Assembly: GCF_002222655.1 (NCBI RefSeq)
Contig: NZ_CP022423.1
Span: 1,984,001 to 2,048,000, forward strand
Direction of reading: 5' to 3'
DNA: 64,000 nt
From: Vitreoscilla filiformis
GTDB lineage: Bacteria; Pseudomonadota; Gammaproteobacteria; Burkholderiales; Burkholderiaceae_C
Positions 1-9,581 of this stretch are shown here, piece after piece. A program made the translations under genes and the position numbers. Each line of letters opens with the position of its first letter. The first letter of the stretch is position 1. Below the pieces are notes generated by a model. That model did no database searches. It was not told the origin of the DNA and saw only the letters and a program-made list of their open reading frames with translations.

Positions 1-1
1 C

Positions 2-1693
2 GCCGACGTGTGCAACGCCGTGGAAGAGCTGGGCCAGCTGCTGGATCACACCGGCCCGGTGGCCGCGAGTGAGAAGAACGCGGCGCGCATCTTCAATGCG
101 GATCACTGCTATTTCGTCACCAACGGCACGTCCACCTCGAACAAGATGGTGTGGCACCACACGGTGGCGCCGGGTGACGTGGTGCTGGTGGATCGCAACT
201 GCCACAAGTCCATCCTGCACAGCATCATCATGACGGGCGCGATTCCGGTGTTCCTCACGCCCACGCGCAACCACTACGGCATCATCGGCCCGATTCCGGA
301 AAGTGAGTTTGGCAAGGCGGCGATTCAAAAGAAGATTGCGCGCCACCCGCTGCTGAAGCACGTTGACCCGAAGACGGTGAAGCCCAAGATCCTCACCGTG
401 ACGCAGAGCACCTACGACGGCGTGCTCTACAACACCGAAACCATCAAGTCCAAGCTGGATGGCTGGGTCGATACGCTGCACTTCGACGAAGCTTGGCTGC
501 CGCATGCCGCCTTCCACGATTTTTACGGCACCTACCACTCAATGGGCAAGCGCCGCCCGCGCCCGAAGAAGGCCGTGGTGTACGCCACCCAGTCCACGCA
601 CAAGCTGCTGGCCGGCATCAGCCAGGCTTCGCAGGTGCTGGTGCAAGACTCGCAGACGGTGAAGCTGGATCGCCACCTCTTCAACGAGGCTTACTTGATG
701 CACACCAGCACCAGCCCACAGTACGCCATCATTGCCTCGTGCGATGTGGCCGCCGCGATGATGGAGCCGCCCGGCGGCACCGCGCTGGTGGAAGAAAGCA
801 TCAAGGAAGCGCTGGACTTCCGCCGCGCCATGCGCAAGGTGGACAAGGAATACGGTGCCGATTGGTGGTTCAAGGTTTGGGGCCCGGATCGCTTGACGGA
901 CGACGGCATCGGTCGCGCCGACGATTGGATCTTGCAAGCCAACGAAACCTGGCACGGCTTCGGCAAGCTGGCGGCGGGCTTCAACATGCTCGACCCGATC
1001 AAATCCACCATCATCACGCCGGGGTTGGATGTGTCGGGCAAGTTTGCCAAGACGGGCATTCCGGCGTCCATCGTCACCAAGTTCCTGGCGGAGCACGGCG
1101 TGGTGGTGGAAAAGACGGGGCTGTATTCGTTCTTCATCATGTTCACCATCGGCATCACCAAGGGCCGCTGGAACACGCTGCTGACGGCGATGCAGCAGTT
1201 CAAGGACGATTACGACCGCAACCAGCCGCTGTGGCGCAACATGCCCGAGTTCTGCGCCGCGCATCCGCGTTACGAGCGCATGGGCCTGCGCGACCTGTGT
1301 CAGAGCGTTCACGAGGCTTACGCCAAGGGCGACATTGCCCGCTTGACAACGGATGTGTACCTGGCCGAACTGGAGCCAGCCATGACCCCGAGCGACGCTT
1401 ATGCCTACATCGCCCACCGCAAGACCGAGCGCGTGGCGATTGATGAGCTGGAAGGCCGCATCAGCACCGTGCTGCTCACGCCGTACCCGCCGGGCATTCC
1501 GCTGCTGATTCCGGGCGAGCGTTTCAACAAGCGCATCGTGGATTACTTGCGCTTCACCCGCGAATTCAATGCCCAGTTCCCGGGTTTTGGCGCGGATGTG
1601 CATGGTTTAGTGTCGGAAGACGGCCCGAACGGCGAGCGCCGCTACTTTGTCGATTGCGTGCGCTTGGATGCGCCGGAGGCCAGCGCCGCCTGA
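2..1693 (+). CDS. Orn/Lys/Arg decarboxylase, C-terminal part (5' end outside window)
   Basis: PLP-dependent fold-type I basic amino-acid decarboxylase; the family removes the alpha-carboxyl of arginine, lysine or ornithine to give a polyamine precursor or consume acid. The reading frame is already open at base 2, so the start and roughly the first quarter (family usually about 700-750 residues; 563 visible) lie upstream. The visible part holds the SNK-type cofactor region, the H-F-D-E-A-W segment near 481-495, and the PLP lysine in S-T-H-K (Lys codon 602-604). The C-terminal decarboxylase domain follows up to the TGA at 1691-1693. Substrate choice cannot be read from this portion. No terminator is visible before glk. 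Confidence 0.9.
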   Translation, partial: ADVCNAVEELGQLLDHTGPVAASEKNAARIFNADHCYFVTNGTSTSNKMVWHHTVAPGDVVLVDRNCHKSILHSIIMTGAIPVFLTPTRNHYGIIGPIPESEFGKAAIQKKIARHPLLKHVDPKTVKPKILTVTQSTYDGVLYNTETIKSKLDGWVDTLHFDEAWLPHAAFHDFYGTYHSMGKRRPRPKKAVVYATQSTHKLLAGISQASQVLVQDSQTVKLDRHLFNEAYLMHTSTSPQYAIIASCDVAAAMMEPPGGTALVEESIKEALDFRRAMRKVDKEYGADWWFKVWGPDRLTDDGIGRADDWILQANETWHGFGKLAAGFNMLDPIKSTIITPGLDVSGKFAKTGIPASIVTKFLAEHGVVVEKTGLYSFFIMFTIGITKGRWNTLLTAMQQFKDDYDRNQPLWRNMPEFCAAHPRYERMGLRDLCQSVHEAYAKGDIARLTTDVYLAELEPAMTPSDAYAYIAHRKTERVAIDELEGRISTVLLTPYPPGIPLLIPGERFNKRIVDYLRFTREFNAQFPGFGADVHGLVSEDGPNGERRYFVDCVRLDAPEASAA

Positions 1694-1782
1694 GGCCACG
1701 CCGTCATCCGGGATGGGCTGGGTTACAGGCGGGTACCGCCGCACAATGCCGCCCTCATTGGCAAACCAGCAACATCCCGCAC

Positions 1783-2748
1783 ATGACTTCTCCAAGCTTC
1801 CCCCGCTTGCTCGGGGACGTGGGGGGCACCAACGCCCGCTTCGCCCTGCAACACGCCCCCGGCGCAGCGTTGACAGACATTCGCACCCTCTCCGCGAAAG
1901 AACACCCCTCGCTGGAGGTGGCGATGCGCCACTATCTGCATCTGTCGGGTGATGCGGTGCCTGTTGAAGCGGCCATCGGCATCGCCAACCCCGTGGTGGG
2001 GGATTGGGTGCAAATGACCAACCACCACTGGGCGTTTTCCATCGAAGCGATGCGCCAAACCTTGGGGCTGAAACGTTTCGTGGTGGTGAACGATTTCACA
2101 GCGCTGGCGCTGAGTTTGCCGTCTCTGCGGGCGCATGAATGGCATCAGTTGGGTGGCCAGGTGCCTCGTGAGCGTGCGCCCATGGGGCTGGTGGGGCCGG
2201 GCACGGGCCTGGGGGTGTCGGGTTTGCTGCCGGTGGGCGAAAACGGATGGGTGCCGCTGGCAGGCGAAGGTGGACATGTGACGCTGTCACCCGTCACACC
2301 GCGTGAGTGGGCCGTGGTGGCCTGGCTCCAGGCGCGTTTTGGACACGCTTCGGCGGAGCGGGCGGTATCCGGTCAAGGTCTGGAAAACCTTTATCAAGCG
2401 TTGTGCGCACTCGATGGGGTGTCGGAGGCGCCCGCGCTCACGGCGGCGCAAGTGTCCCAGCGTGGTTTGGCTGGGGATGATGTGCGTTGCACGGAGGCAT
2501 TGCAGTTGTTTTGCGCCTGGTTGGGCAGCGTGGCCGGCAACCTGGCGTTGACGCTGGGTGCAACTGGTGGGGTGTACATCGGCGGCGGCATCGCGCCCCG
2601 GCTGGGACTGTTTTTGCAACGTTCGGCGCTGCGTGAGCGCTTCGAAGCCAAAGGGCGTTTTCGGCCTTTGCTGGCCAACATCCCGCTGCTGTTGATCGAT
2701 GCGGCCACATCGCCCGCCCTGTTGGGGGCTGCCCGCGCACTCGATTAA
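1783..2748 (+). CDS. glk: Glucokinase
   Basis: Cytosolic ATP:glucose phosphotransferase that makes glucose-6-phosphate. The 321-residue product has the usual bacterial Glk length. It starts with the phosphate-binding G-D-V-G-G-T-N-A-R-F segment, has G-P-G-T-G-L-G mid-protein, and the Glk signature E-G-G-H followed by V-T-L-S-P. The frame stays open upstream to 1654, but the ATG at 1783 puts the nucleotide-binding strand at the normal distance from the N-terminus. There is no strong Shine-Dalgarno. It stands alone between the decarboxylase and the convergent fabI. Confidence 0.93.
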   Translation: MTSPSFPRLLGDVGGTNARFALQHAPGAALTDIRTLSAKEHPSLEVAMRHYLHLSGDAVPVEAAIGIANPVVGDWVQMTNHHWAFSIEAMRQTLGLKRFVVVNDFTALALSLPSLRAHEWHQLGGQVPRERAPMGLVGPGTGLGVSGLLPVGENGWVPLAGEGGHVTLSPVTPREWAVVAWLQARFGHASAERAVSGQGLENLYQALCALDGVSEAPALTAAQVSQRGLAGDDVRCTEALQLFCAWLGSVAGNLALTLGATGGVYIGGGIAPRLGLFLQRSALRERFEAKGRFRPLLANIPLLLIDAATSPALLGAARALD

Positions 2749-2766
2749 GGCCAAACGAGTCAGGCG

Positions 2767-2790
2767 AAAAAAAGCCGCCCAGTGGGCGGC
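2767..2790 (-). terminator. Intrinsic terminator of fabI
   Basis: Perfect 7-bp GC stem (2774-2780 with 2784-2790, loop AGT). On the minus strand it is followed by seven T (2767-2773 read as A on plus). It sits about 70 nt past the fabI stop. On the plus strand no T-run follows, so it should not stop glk transcripts. Confidence 0.8.
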
Positions 2791-2859
2791 GCAGGCACCT
2801 CTTGGCGATGGAGGTGAAGCCGGGGTTGTCGGCTGGAGCGCGCAGGCGGCGGAGGGCGT

Positions 2860-3645
2860 TTAGCCTTCGCTGCTGCCGGTGGTCATGTGGCTGAAGCCGC
2901 CGTCCACGTACATGATTTCGGCGCTGACACCGGCTGCCAAATCGGACAGCAAGAACGCGGTGACGTTGCCCACGTCTTCCACCGTGATGAGGCGGCGGAT
3001 CGGCGTGCTGGCGGCAAACGCCGTGAGCTTTTTGCCGAAGTTACCGATGCCCGAGGCGGCCAGCGTCTTGATCGGGCCAGCCGACACACCATTTACACGC
3101 ATGTTGCGCGGGCCCAGCGAGTGTGCCAGGTAGCGCACACTGGCTTCGAGCGAAGCCTTGGCCAAGCCCATGGTGTTGTAATCCGGCACGCGGCGCACGG
3201 CGCCCAGGTAGCTCATGGTCACGAGCGAAGAGCGCTCGCGCAGATAAGGCAGGGCGGCCTTGGCCATGGCGGGGAAGCTGTACGACGAAATGTCGTGCGC
3301 GACGCGGAAGGATTCGCGGTTCAGGCCATCGAGGAAATCTCCCCCGATGGAGTCGCGAGGCGCAAAAGCGATGGCGTGAACAAAGCCGTCAAACTGGCCC
3401 CAGGCGTCGCCCAAGGTTTTGAAAGCGCTGTTGATTTGCTCATCGCTGGCCACATCCATCTCCACCACCAGGTTGGAGCCGAATTCGGCTGCGTATTCCA
3501 GCGCACGATCTCTGAAGCGTTCGCCTTGGTAGCTGAGCGCCAGCTCGGCGCCTTCGCGGTGACACGCCTTGGCCACACCGTAGGCAATGGAGCGGTTGTT
3601 CAGAAGACCTGTGATCAGCAGCCGCTTGCCGGCGAGAAAACCCAT
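2860..3645 (-). CDS. fabI: Enoyl-[acyl-carrier-protein] reductase (NADH), FabI
   Basis: Last reductive step of each type II fatty-acid elongation cycle (trans-2-enoyl-ACP to acyl-ACP). 261 residues, an SDR-fold protein. The NAD-binding start G-L-L-N-N-R-S-I-A and catalytic Tyr146, Tyr156 and Lys163 (Y-x6-K) fall at the same numbers as in E. coli FabI. Position 93 is Ala (H-A-I-A-F-A-P) where E. coli has Gly. The ATG at 3645 has an AGGAG-type ribosome site (ACAAGGAGCC) just upstream; the frame continues further upstream without a domain, so this start is preferred. Single gene with its own terminator, divergent from rimP. Confidence 0.96.
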   Translation of the reverse strand: MGFLAGKRLLITGLLNNRSIAYGVAKACHREGAELALSYQGERFRDRALEYAAEFGSNLVVEMDVASDEQINSAFKTLGDAWGQFDGFVHAIAFAPRDSIGGDFLDGLNRESFRVAHDISSYSFPAMAKAALPYLRERSSLVTMSYLGAVRRVPDYNTMGLAKASLEASVRYLAHSLGPRNMRVNGVSAGPIKTLAASGIGNFGKKLTAFAASTPIRRLITVEDVGNVTAFLLSDLAAGVSAEIMYVDGGFSHMTTGSSEG

Positions 3646-3721
3646 GTTGGCTCCTTGTCTAGAGACTGAGATAGCAGCGCGGGATTTTCGCATGGCCGCG
3701 TGGCAAATCGGTGTGCTTGTC

Positions 3722-3750
3722 TTGTCGGTGTGCGTGCGGGGCGCTACAAT
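3722..3750 (+). promoter_or_regulatory. Putative sigma-70 promoter of rimP-nusA-infB
   Basis: TTGTCG (3722-3727), 17-bp spacer, TACAAT (3745-3750). Predicted transcription start is near 3757, about 80 nt before the rimP ATG. It lies in the 193-bp divergent gap between fabI and rimP. Confidence 0.6.
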
Positions 3751-3784
3751 CGCAGCTTCGCATGATTTGCACTTGGTGCGAGTG

Positions 3785-3815
3785 AATGGGCGGATCTTTC
3801 CAGCCCATTTTTTTT
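3785..3815 (+). terminator. Leader terminator / candidate attenuator ahead of rimP
   Basis: Stem AATGGGC (3785-3791) pairs with GCCCATT (3803-3809). An inner GGA/TCC pairing and TCTT loop extend it with one bulged A, and a run of eight T follows (3808-3815). It lies between the putative promoter and the rimP start codon (3839), so transcripts must read through it. A transcription-attenuation 'rimP leader' is described in gammaproteobacteria, and NusA, encoded downstream, is itself a termination factor. Feedback control is inferred. Confidence 0.65.
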
Positions 3816-3838
3816 GCTTGAAAGGTACGCACACCCTG

Positions 3839-4402
3839 ATGAGCTGGAGCCAGACCGTCGAGAAGACGGTGACCGCAATGGGCTATGAACTCGTCGATCT
3901 GGAGCGATCCAGCGGCGGGTTGTTGCGCGTCTACATCGACCGCATGCCCGGCCGTAGCTACCTCACGGGCGAGAGCGAATTCGTTCTCGTCGAAGACTGC
4001 GAAGCCGTCACACGGCAGTTGCAGTACGTGTTGGAAGTGGACAACGTCGATTACGCCCGGCTGGAGGTCTCCTCGCCGGGGCTGGATCGGCCGCTCAAGA
4101 CGCCAGCGCACTATGGGCGCTTCGTCGGCGAGCAGGTGATCGTCACCTTGAAGGTGCCGTTCCAAGGGCGCAAGAAGTACGAGGGGCAGTTGCTGGCCGG
4201 TGAGGCCGACGACGCCTGGCGCCTGGTGTTCCACGATGGCAAGGTCGATCAGGTGCTGGACTTCACCTTGGCCGAAGTGCGTGAAGCCCGGCTGGTGCCG
4301 GTGATTGATTTCAAGGGGCGACGTGGCAAGAAGTCCAGCGCCCCGGCCGCCGGGCCTGCGCCCGTCGATGCGGCCACGACTGACGGAGATTCCCAAGAAT
4401 GA
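3839..4402 (+). CDS. rimP: Ribosome maturation factor RimP
   Basis: Cytosolic factor for late 30S subunit maturation. 187 residues with the N-terminal alpha/beta RimP domain (including the G-Y-E-L-V-D-L-E segment) and the C-terminal SH3-like domain; [10 protein letters not shown] is the family hallmark. The start ATG at 3839 gives M-S-W-S; the frame is open further upstream but through promoter and terminator sequence. The stop overlaps the nusA start by 4 nt (ATGA), so translation is coupled. First gene of rimP-nusA-infB. Confidence 0.95.
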   Translation: MSWSQTVEKTVTAMGYELVDLERSSGGLLRVYIDRMPGRSYLTGESEFVLVEDCEAVTRQLQYVLEVDNVDYARLEVSSPGLDRPLKTPAHYGRFVGEQVIVTLKVPFQGRKKYEGQLLAGEADDAWRLVFHDGKVDQVLDFTLAEVREARLVPVIDFKGRRGKKSSAPAAGPAPVDAATTDGDSQE

Positions 4403-5877
4403 ACCGCGAAATGCTGATGCTGGTGGATGCGATCTCGCGTGAAAAAAGTGTGGATCGCGAGGTGGTGTTCGGTGCAGTCGAGTCTGCGCTGGCGTCTGCC
4501 ACCAAGAAGCTGCACGGTGGCGAGGTGGACATCCGCGTGGCCATTGACCGCAACACGGGTGAATACGAAACCTTCCGACGTTGGCACGTTGTGCCCGACG
4601 AGGCTGGTTTGCAAATCCCCGATGCCGAAATTTTGCTCTTTGAAGCCAAAGAACAAATCTCGGACATTGAGGTGGATGACCACATTGAGGAGCCCATCGA
4701 ATCCGTGCCCATCGGTCGGATTGGTGCGCAGGCAGCCAAACAAGTCATCCTGCAAAAAATCCGCGATGCCGAGCGTGAACAACTGCTGAACGATTTCCTG
4801 TCGCGTGGTGACAAGGTTTTTGTCGGCACTGTCAAGCGCTTGGACAAGGGTGACGTCATCGCCGAATGCGGGCGCGTCGAAGGCCGCCTCAAGCGCAGCG
4901 AGATGATCCCGAAGGAAAACCTGCGCTCGGGTGACCGGGTACGCGCTTTCATCACCGGCGTCGATCCGGTGGCGCGTGGGCCGCAAATCATGCTGTCGCG
5001 TTCGGCGCCGGGGTTCATGGTCGAGCTGTTCGCCCAGGAAGTGCCCGAAATCGAACAAGGCCTGCTGGAAATCAAGAGCTGCGCCCGCGACTCGGGCAGC
5101 CGCGCCAAGATTGCCGTCGTCAGCCACGACAAGCGCGTCGACCCGATCGGCACCTGCGTGGGCGTGCGCGGCTCGCGTGTCACGGCGGTGACCAACGAAC
5201 TGGCTGGCGAGCGCGTGGACATCGTGCTGTGGTCGGAAGACCCGGCCCAGTTCGTCATCGGTGCGCTGGCACCGGCCAACGTGCAATCCATCGTCGTGGA
5301 CGAAGAGAAACACGCCATGGACGTGGTGGTCGATGAGGAGAACCTCGCGATCGCCATTGGCCGGGGTGGCCAGAACGTGCGTTTGGCGTCCGAATTGACG
5401 GGCTGGCGCATCAACATCATGACCGCCGAAGAGTCCGCCGCGAAACAGGCGGAAGAATCGAGCGTGGTACGTCGCCTGTTCGTTGAGAAACTGGATGTGG
5501 ACGAGGAAGTCGCCGACATCCTCATCGACGAAGGCTTCACCAGCCTCGAAGAAGTGGCCTATGTGCCGCTGCAAGAGATGCTGGACATCGAAGGTTTCGA
5601 CGAAGACACCGTCACCGAGCTGCGCAACCGTGCCAAGGATGCGTTGCTGACGATGGAAATTGCCCGGGAAGAGAAGGTCGAAGAAGTGTCGCAAGACCTG
5701 CGCGACCTGGAGGGATTGACCGCTGACCTGATCGCCCAACTGGCCGACGGCGGCGTACACACCCGCGACGACTTGGCCGATTTGGCCGTGGATGAGCTGG
5801 TGGAGATGACCGGGCTGGACGAGGCTCAGGCCAAGGCGCTGATCCTCAAGGCGCGCGAACACTGGTTCTCGGCCTGA
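4399..5877 (+). CDS. nusA: Transcription termination/antitermination protein NusA
   Basis: RNA-polymerase-binding elongation factor that promotes pausing and intrinsic termination. 492 residues: N-terminal RNAP-binding domain (about 1-125), S1 domain (about 133-200), two KH domains (about 225-345, with V-G-V-R-G-S-R and G-R-G-G-Q-N-V), and two acidic C-terminal helix-hairpin-helix repeats (about 365-490), as in proteobacterial NusA. The start codon overlaps the rimP stop. It may act on the terminator-like leader of its own operon. Confidence 0.97.
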   Translation: MNREMLMLVDAISREKSVDREVVFGAVESALASATKKLHGGEVDIRVAIDRNTGEYETFRRWHVVPDEAGLQIPDAEILLFEAKEQISDIEVDDHIEEPIESVPIGRIGAQAAKQVILQKIRDAEREQLLNDFLSRGDKVFVGTVKRLDKGDVIAECGRVEGRLKRSEMIPKENLRSGDRVRAFITGVDPVARGPQIMLSRSAPGFMVELFAQEVPEIEQGLLEIKSCARDSGSRAKIAVVSHDKRVDPIGTCVGVRGSRVTAVTNELAGERVDIVLWSEDPAQFVIGALAPANVQSIVVDEEKHAMDVVVDEENLAIAIGRGGQNVRLASELTGWRINIMTAEESAAKQAEESSVVRRLFVEKLDVDEEVADILIDEGFTSLEEVAYVPLQEMLDIEGFDEDTVTELRNRAKDALLTMEIAREEKVEEVSQDLRDLEGLTADLIAQLADGGVHTRDDLADLAVDELVEMTGLDEAQAKALILKAREHWFSA

Positions 5878-5935
5878 CCCCCGTTTGCCGTCCTCCCATC
5901 CCCCTTACGGCCTCAAGATCAAGGAATCCCTTCCC

Positions 5936-8900
5936 ATGGCAGTGACCACCACCGTCGCCCAGTTCGCGTACGAACTGAAACGCCCGGTTGCGACGCTGCT
6001 GGAGCAGCTGCACGCGGCCGGCGTCGCCAAGCAGTCGCCCAGTGACGTTCTCAATGAGTCCGACAAAGAGCGGCTGCTGGGCTACCTGCGCACCGCGCAC
6101 GGCACCAGCGGCGATCGCAACAAAAAAATCACGCTGACGCGCAAGTCCACCAGCGAGATCAAGCAAGCTGATGCCACTGGCAAAGCGCGCACCATCCAAG
6201 TCGAAGTGCGCAAGAAGCGCACCTTCGTCAAGCGCGACGATCTGCCGGGCAGTGTTGCAACGCCCGAAGACGAAAACGCACAACTGGTGCGGCGCGAAGA
6301 AGAAGCCCGCCACCAAGCTGAGCTGATTCGTCAGCAAGAGCAGGAGTTGGCCGATAAGCGTCGCCAGCGCGAACGCGAAGAACAAGAGCGCCGCGAGCGC
6401 GAGGCCGCAGAGCGCGCCGCTGCCGAAGTCGCAGCCCGCGAAGCCGCTGAACGCGCTGCGGCGGAAAAGGCGGCTGCCGAAAAAGCCGCCGCCGAAAAGG
6501 CCGCTGCCGAAAAAGCCGCTGCCGAAAAAGCCGCCGCCGAGAAAGCGGCGGCAGAGAAAGCCGCAGCCGAAAAGGCTGCGGTGCAAAAGGCCGCCGCTGA
6601 AAAGGCTGCCGCCGACAAGGCCCGTGCCGACAAGGTTCGGGCCGATGCTGCCATGCGCCCGAATCAACATACCCCCAAGTCGGCGGCGCCCGCTTCCAAG
6701 CCCGCCGCTTCGCAATCTACCGCCCGTCCGGGCATGCCCGCTCCGTTGCGCCCCTTGGGTGGGGCGGTTCCTGCGCCTGCACCGGTCGCCCCCGTGAAAG
6801 CCACAGCGCCGGATACAGCCAAGGCGGGCGGGCGTGTCGTCAAGGCGGCAGGTAACGAAGCTGATGAGGCAGCGCGTGCTGCTGAATTGGCCCGTCGCCG
6901 TCAAGCCGCCGAAGCCGAAGCCGCAGCGATTCGCGACATGATGGCCCGCCGCAGCAAAGTGCTGGTGGCCAAGAAGGAAGAGCCCAAGCCGGCTCCTGCC
7001 CCCGCACCGGCTCCGGCCGCAGCGGCGCCCAAGGAAGGCATCAAGGGCACGATTCACAAATCAGCGGCAGCCAAGCCCGCTCCAGGGGCAGCCCCAGCGG
7101 CGGCTCCCGCCGCTGGAGCAGCCAAGCCGGGTGACAAGAAATCGGTCAAGTCCGAAAAACTGTCGTCGAGCTGGGCGGATGATGCCAAGAAGCGTGGCAC
7201 CAGTGGCCCCGCCAAGGGTCGCACCGATGCACCTGCTGCCAATGCCGGTCGCTCGGGCTGGAAGGCCCCGCGTGGCGGTGGTCGTCGTGGCGACAGCCGT
7301 GATGACCATCGCGGCGGTGGTTTCCAACAGCCGCCAGAATTCGTGGTGCAGGAAGTCCACGTGCCTGAAACCATCTCGGTGGCCGATCTGGCGCACAAGA
7401 TGTCGGTCAAGGCGTCTGAGGTCATCAAGCAATTGATGAAGCTGGGCCAGATGGTCACCATCAACCAGCAGCTCGACCAAGAAACCGCCATGATCGTGGT
7501 GGAAGAAATGGGTCACAAGGCGCTGGCCGCCAAGCTGGATGATCCGGAAGCGTTCTCGGAAGAAGAATCCGCAGCGCACACCGGCGAAGCCCTCACCCGC
7601 GCCCCGGTGGTGACGGTGATGGGTCACGTGGATCACGGCAAGACCTCGCTGCTGGACTACATCCGCCGCACCCGCGTGGCCGCTGGCGAAGCCGGCGGTA
7701 TCACCCAGCACATCGGTGCCTACCACGTGGAAACTCCGCGCGGCATGATCACCTTCCTGGACACCCCGGGTCACGCGGCCTTCACGGCCATGCGGGCTCG
7801 CGGCGCCAAGGCGACCGACATCGTTATCCTGGTGGTGGCCGCCGACGACGGCGTGATGCCGCAAACCAAGGAAGCCATCAGCCACGCCAAGGCGGCTGGG
7901 GTGCCCATCGTCGTGGCCATGACCAAGATCGACAAGCCAGACGCCAACCTGGAGCGCGTCAAGGGTGAGTTGGTGGCCGAGCAGGTCGTGCCCGAAGAGT
8001 TTGGTGGGGATTCGCCGTTCGTGGGCGTGTCCTCCAAGTCCGGTGTGGGCATCGACGAGCTGCTGGAGCAAGTGCTGCTGCAAGCCGAAGTGCTGGAACT
8101 GAAGGCACCGATCGAAGCCGCTGCCAAGGGCCTGGTGATCGAAGCCCGTCTGGACAAGGGCCGTGGCCCGGTGGCCACGGTGCTGGTGCAGTCCGGCACC
8201 TTGAAGCGCGGCGACGTGGTGCTGGCTGGTGCCAGCTACGGTCGTGTGCGTGCCATGCTGGATGAAAACGGCCACAACGCCACGCAAGCCGGCCCGTCCA
8301 TCCCGGTCGAAATCCAAGGTCTGACCGAAGTGCCGCAAGCTGGCGACGACTTCATGGTGCTGAGCGACGAACGCCGTGCCCGTGAAATCGCCACCTTCCG
8401 CCAAGGCAAGTACCGCGAAGTGACGCTGAACAAGCGCCAGGCCGCCAAGCTGGAAAACATGTTCGAGAACATGGGCGAAGGCCAGGCGCAGATGCTGCCG
8501 TTGATCCTGAAGGCCGACGTGCAAGGCTCGCAAGAAGCGCTGGCTTCCTCGCTGCTCAAGCTCTCGACCGACGAGGTCAAGGTGCAGATCGTTCACGCCG
8601 CTGTGGGCGGCATCAGCGAATCCGACGTCAACTTGGCGATTGCCTCCAAGGCCATCATCATCGGCTTCAACACCCGTGCCGACGCCCAAGCCCGCAAGCT
8701 GGCCGAGCACTCGGGTGTGGACATCCGCTACTACAACATCATCTACGACGCCGTGGATGAGGTGAAGGCAGCGATGGCCGGCATGTTGGCACCGGAACAG
8801 CGCGAAGAAGCGCTGGGCACCGCCGAAATCCGCAAGGTGTTCGTGGCTTCGAAGATCGGCACCGTGGCCGGCTCGATGATCACGTCGGGCTTGGTGCGCC

Positions 8901-9100
8901 GCAACGCCAAGTTCCGCCTGCTGCGCGACAACATCGTCATCTACACCGGCGAAATCGAATCGGTGCGCCGCGAGAAGGACGATGTCAAGGAAGTCAAGGA
9001 AGGCTTCGAATGCGGTATCAAGCTCAAGAACTACAACGACATCGCTGAAGGCGACCAGTTGGAAATCTTCGAGATCAAGGAAGTGGCGCGTACCCTGTAA
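5936..9100 (+). CDS. infB: Translation initiation factor IF-2
   Basis: GTPase that brings fMet-tRNA to the 30S subunit and promotes subunit joining. 1054 residues, longer than the roughly 890 of E. coli. Order: IF2_N domain (M-A-V-T-T-T-V...), long Ala/Glu/Lys/Arg linker, a Pro/Ala-rich stretch, a second IF2_N domain (from about residue 485), GTPase domain with G-H-V-D-H-G-K-T near residue 562, D-T-P-G-H and T-K-I-D, then domains II-IV. The ATG at 5936 follows AAGGAA at a suitable distance. The linker holds a tandem repeat of 12 pentapeptide units (6455-6634). Confidence 0.97.
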   Translation: MAVTTTVAQFAYELKRPVATLLEQLHAAGVAKQSPSDVLNESDKERLLGYLRTAHGTSGDRNKKITLTRKSTSEIKQADATGKARTIQVEVRKKRTFVKRDDLPGSVATPEDENAQLVRREEEARHQAELIRQQEQELADKRRQREREEQERREREAAERAAAEVAAREAAERAAAEKAAAEKAAAEKAAAEKAAAEKAAAEKAAAEKAAAEKAAVQKAAAEKAAADKARADKVRADAAMRPNQHTPKSAAPASKPAASQSTARPGMPAPLRPLGGAVPAPAPVAPVKATAPDTAKAGGRVVKAAGNEADEAARAAELARRRQAAEAEAAAIRDMMARRSKVLVAKKEEPKPAPAPAPAPAAAAPKEGIKGTIHKSAAAKPAPGAAPAAAPAAGAAKPGDKKSVKSEKLSSSWADDAKKRGTSGPAKGRTDAPAANAGRSGWKAPRGGGRRGDSRDDHRGGGFQQPPEFVVQEVHVPETISVADLAHKMSVKASEVIKQLMKLGQMVTINQQLDQETAMIVVEEMGHKALAAKLDDPEAFSEEESAAHTGEALTRAPVVTVMGHVDHGKTSLLDYIRRTRVAAGEAGGITQHIGAYHVETPRGMITFLDTPGHAAFTAMRARGAKATDIVILVVAADDGVMPQTKEAISHAKAAGVPIVVAMTKIDKPDANLERVKGELVAEQVVPEEFGGDSPFVGVSSKSGVGIDELLEQVLLQAEVLELKAPIEAAAKGLVIEARLDKGRGPVATVLVQSGTLKRGDVVLAGASYGRVRAMLDENGHNATQAGPSIPVEIQGLTEVPQAGDDFMVLSDERRAREIATFRQGKYREVTLNKRQAAKLENMFENMGEGQAQMLPLILKADVQGSQEALASSLLKLSTDEVKVQIVHAAVGGISESDVNLAIASKAIIIGFNTRADAQARKLAEHSGVDIRYYNIIYDAVDEVKAAMAGMLAPEQREEALGTAEIRKVFVASKIGTVAGSMITSGLVRRNAKFRLLRDNIVIYTGEIESVRREKDDVKEVKEGFECGIKLKNYNDIAEGDQLEIFEIKEVARTL
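6455..6634 (+). repeat. Tandem 15-bp (AAAEK) repeat inside infB
   Basis: Twelve consecutive 15-bp units. Eight encode exactly A-A-A-E-K; then come [15 protein letters not shown] and ARADK. Synonymous Ala codons vary between units, so the array is old or under protein-level selection rather than a fresh DNA duplication. It should form a charged single alpha-helix in the IF-2 linker. Confidence 0.9.
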
Positions 9101-9129
9101 GCGTCCGCCCGGCCCGCGCTCCGAGCCCA

Positions 9130-9150
9130 CCCCGCCGCTGGCGGGGTTTT
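9130..9150 (+). terminator. Intrinsic terminator between infB and rbfA
   Basis: Perfect 7-bp stem CCCCGCC/GGCGGGG with loop GCT, then TTTT (9147-9150), 30 nt after the infB stop and 43 nt before rbfA. The short T-run suggests partial termination. Confidence 0.7.
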
Positions 9151-9193
9151 CGCTTGACGGGGCGCCTTCCCACGCCATCTGTAAGCTTCTTCC

Positions 9194-9556
9194 ATGCGAC
9201 ACAAACGCAGCACGCCCAACCGTTCTTTCCGCGTCGCCGACCAAATCCAGCGTGATGTGGCCGAGCTGATCCGCGATCTGAAAGATCCGCGCATCGGCAT
9301 GGTCACCATCAACGCGGTCGATGTCACGCCGGACTATGCCCACGCCACGGTGTATTTCTCCTTGCTGGTGGGCGATCCGCAAGCCAGTGAAGCCGGTTTG
9401 AACGAGGCTGCTGGCTTCGTGCGCAACAGCTTGTTCAAGCGCCTGGCGATCCACACCGTGCCGACCTTGCACTTCAAGTTCGACCAAACCACCGAGCGCG
9501 CCGCCGAGTTGAACGCGCTCATCCGCCAAGCCAACGCCCAGCGCGCCCAGGACTGA
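9194..9556 (+). CDS. rbfA: 30S ribosome-binding factor RbfA
   Basis: Small KH-fold assembly factor acting on the 16S rRNA 5' region, needed for 30S maturation and cold growth. 120 residues, the normal length. The core [14 protein letters not shown] and D-P-R-I-G-M-V-T segments and the typical [10 protein letters not shown] motif are present. Starts at the ATG at 9194 after the infB terminator and is followed 25 nt later by truB. Confidence 0.95.
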   Translation: MRHKRSTPNRSFRVADQIQRDVAELIRDLKDPRIGMVTINAVDVTPDYAHATVYFSLLVGDPQASEAGLNEAAGFVRNSLFKRLAIHTVPTLHFKFDQTTERAAELNALIRQANAQRAQD

Positions 9557-9581
9557 GCCTGCGCCTCGCCCGCCTTTTGCG

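Noticed and set aside
2774-2790. Hairpin downstream of glk as a glk terminator
   Set aside because: The T-run is on the minus strand only; it fits fabI.
6331-6654. Minus-strand Ala/Phe/Ser repeat protein
   Set aside because: It is the complement of the IF-2 AAAEK repeat.
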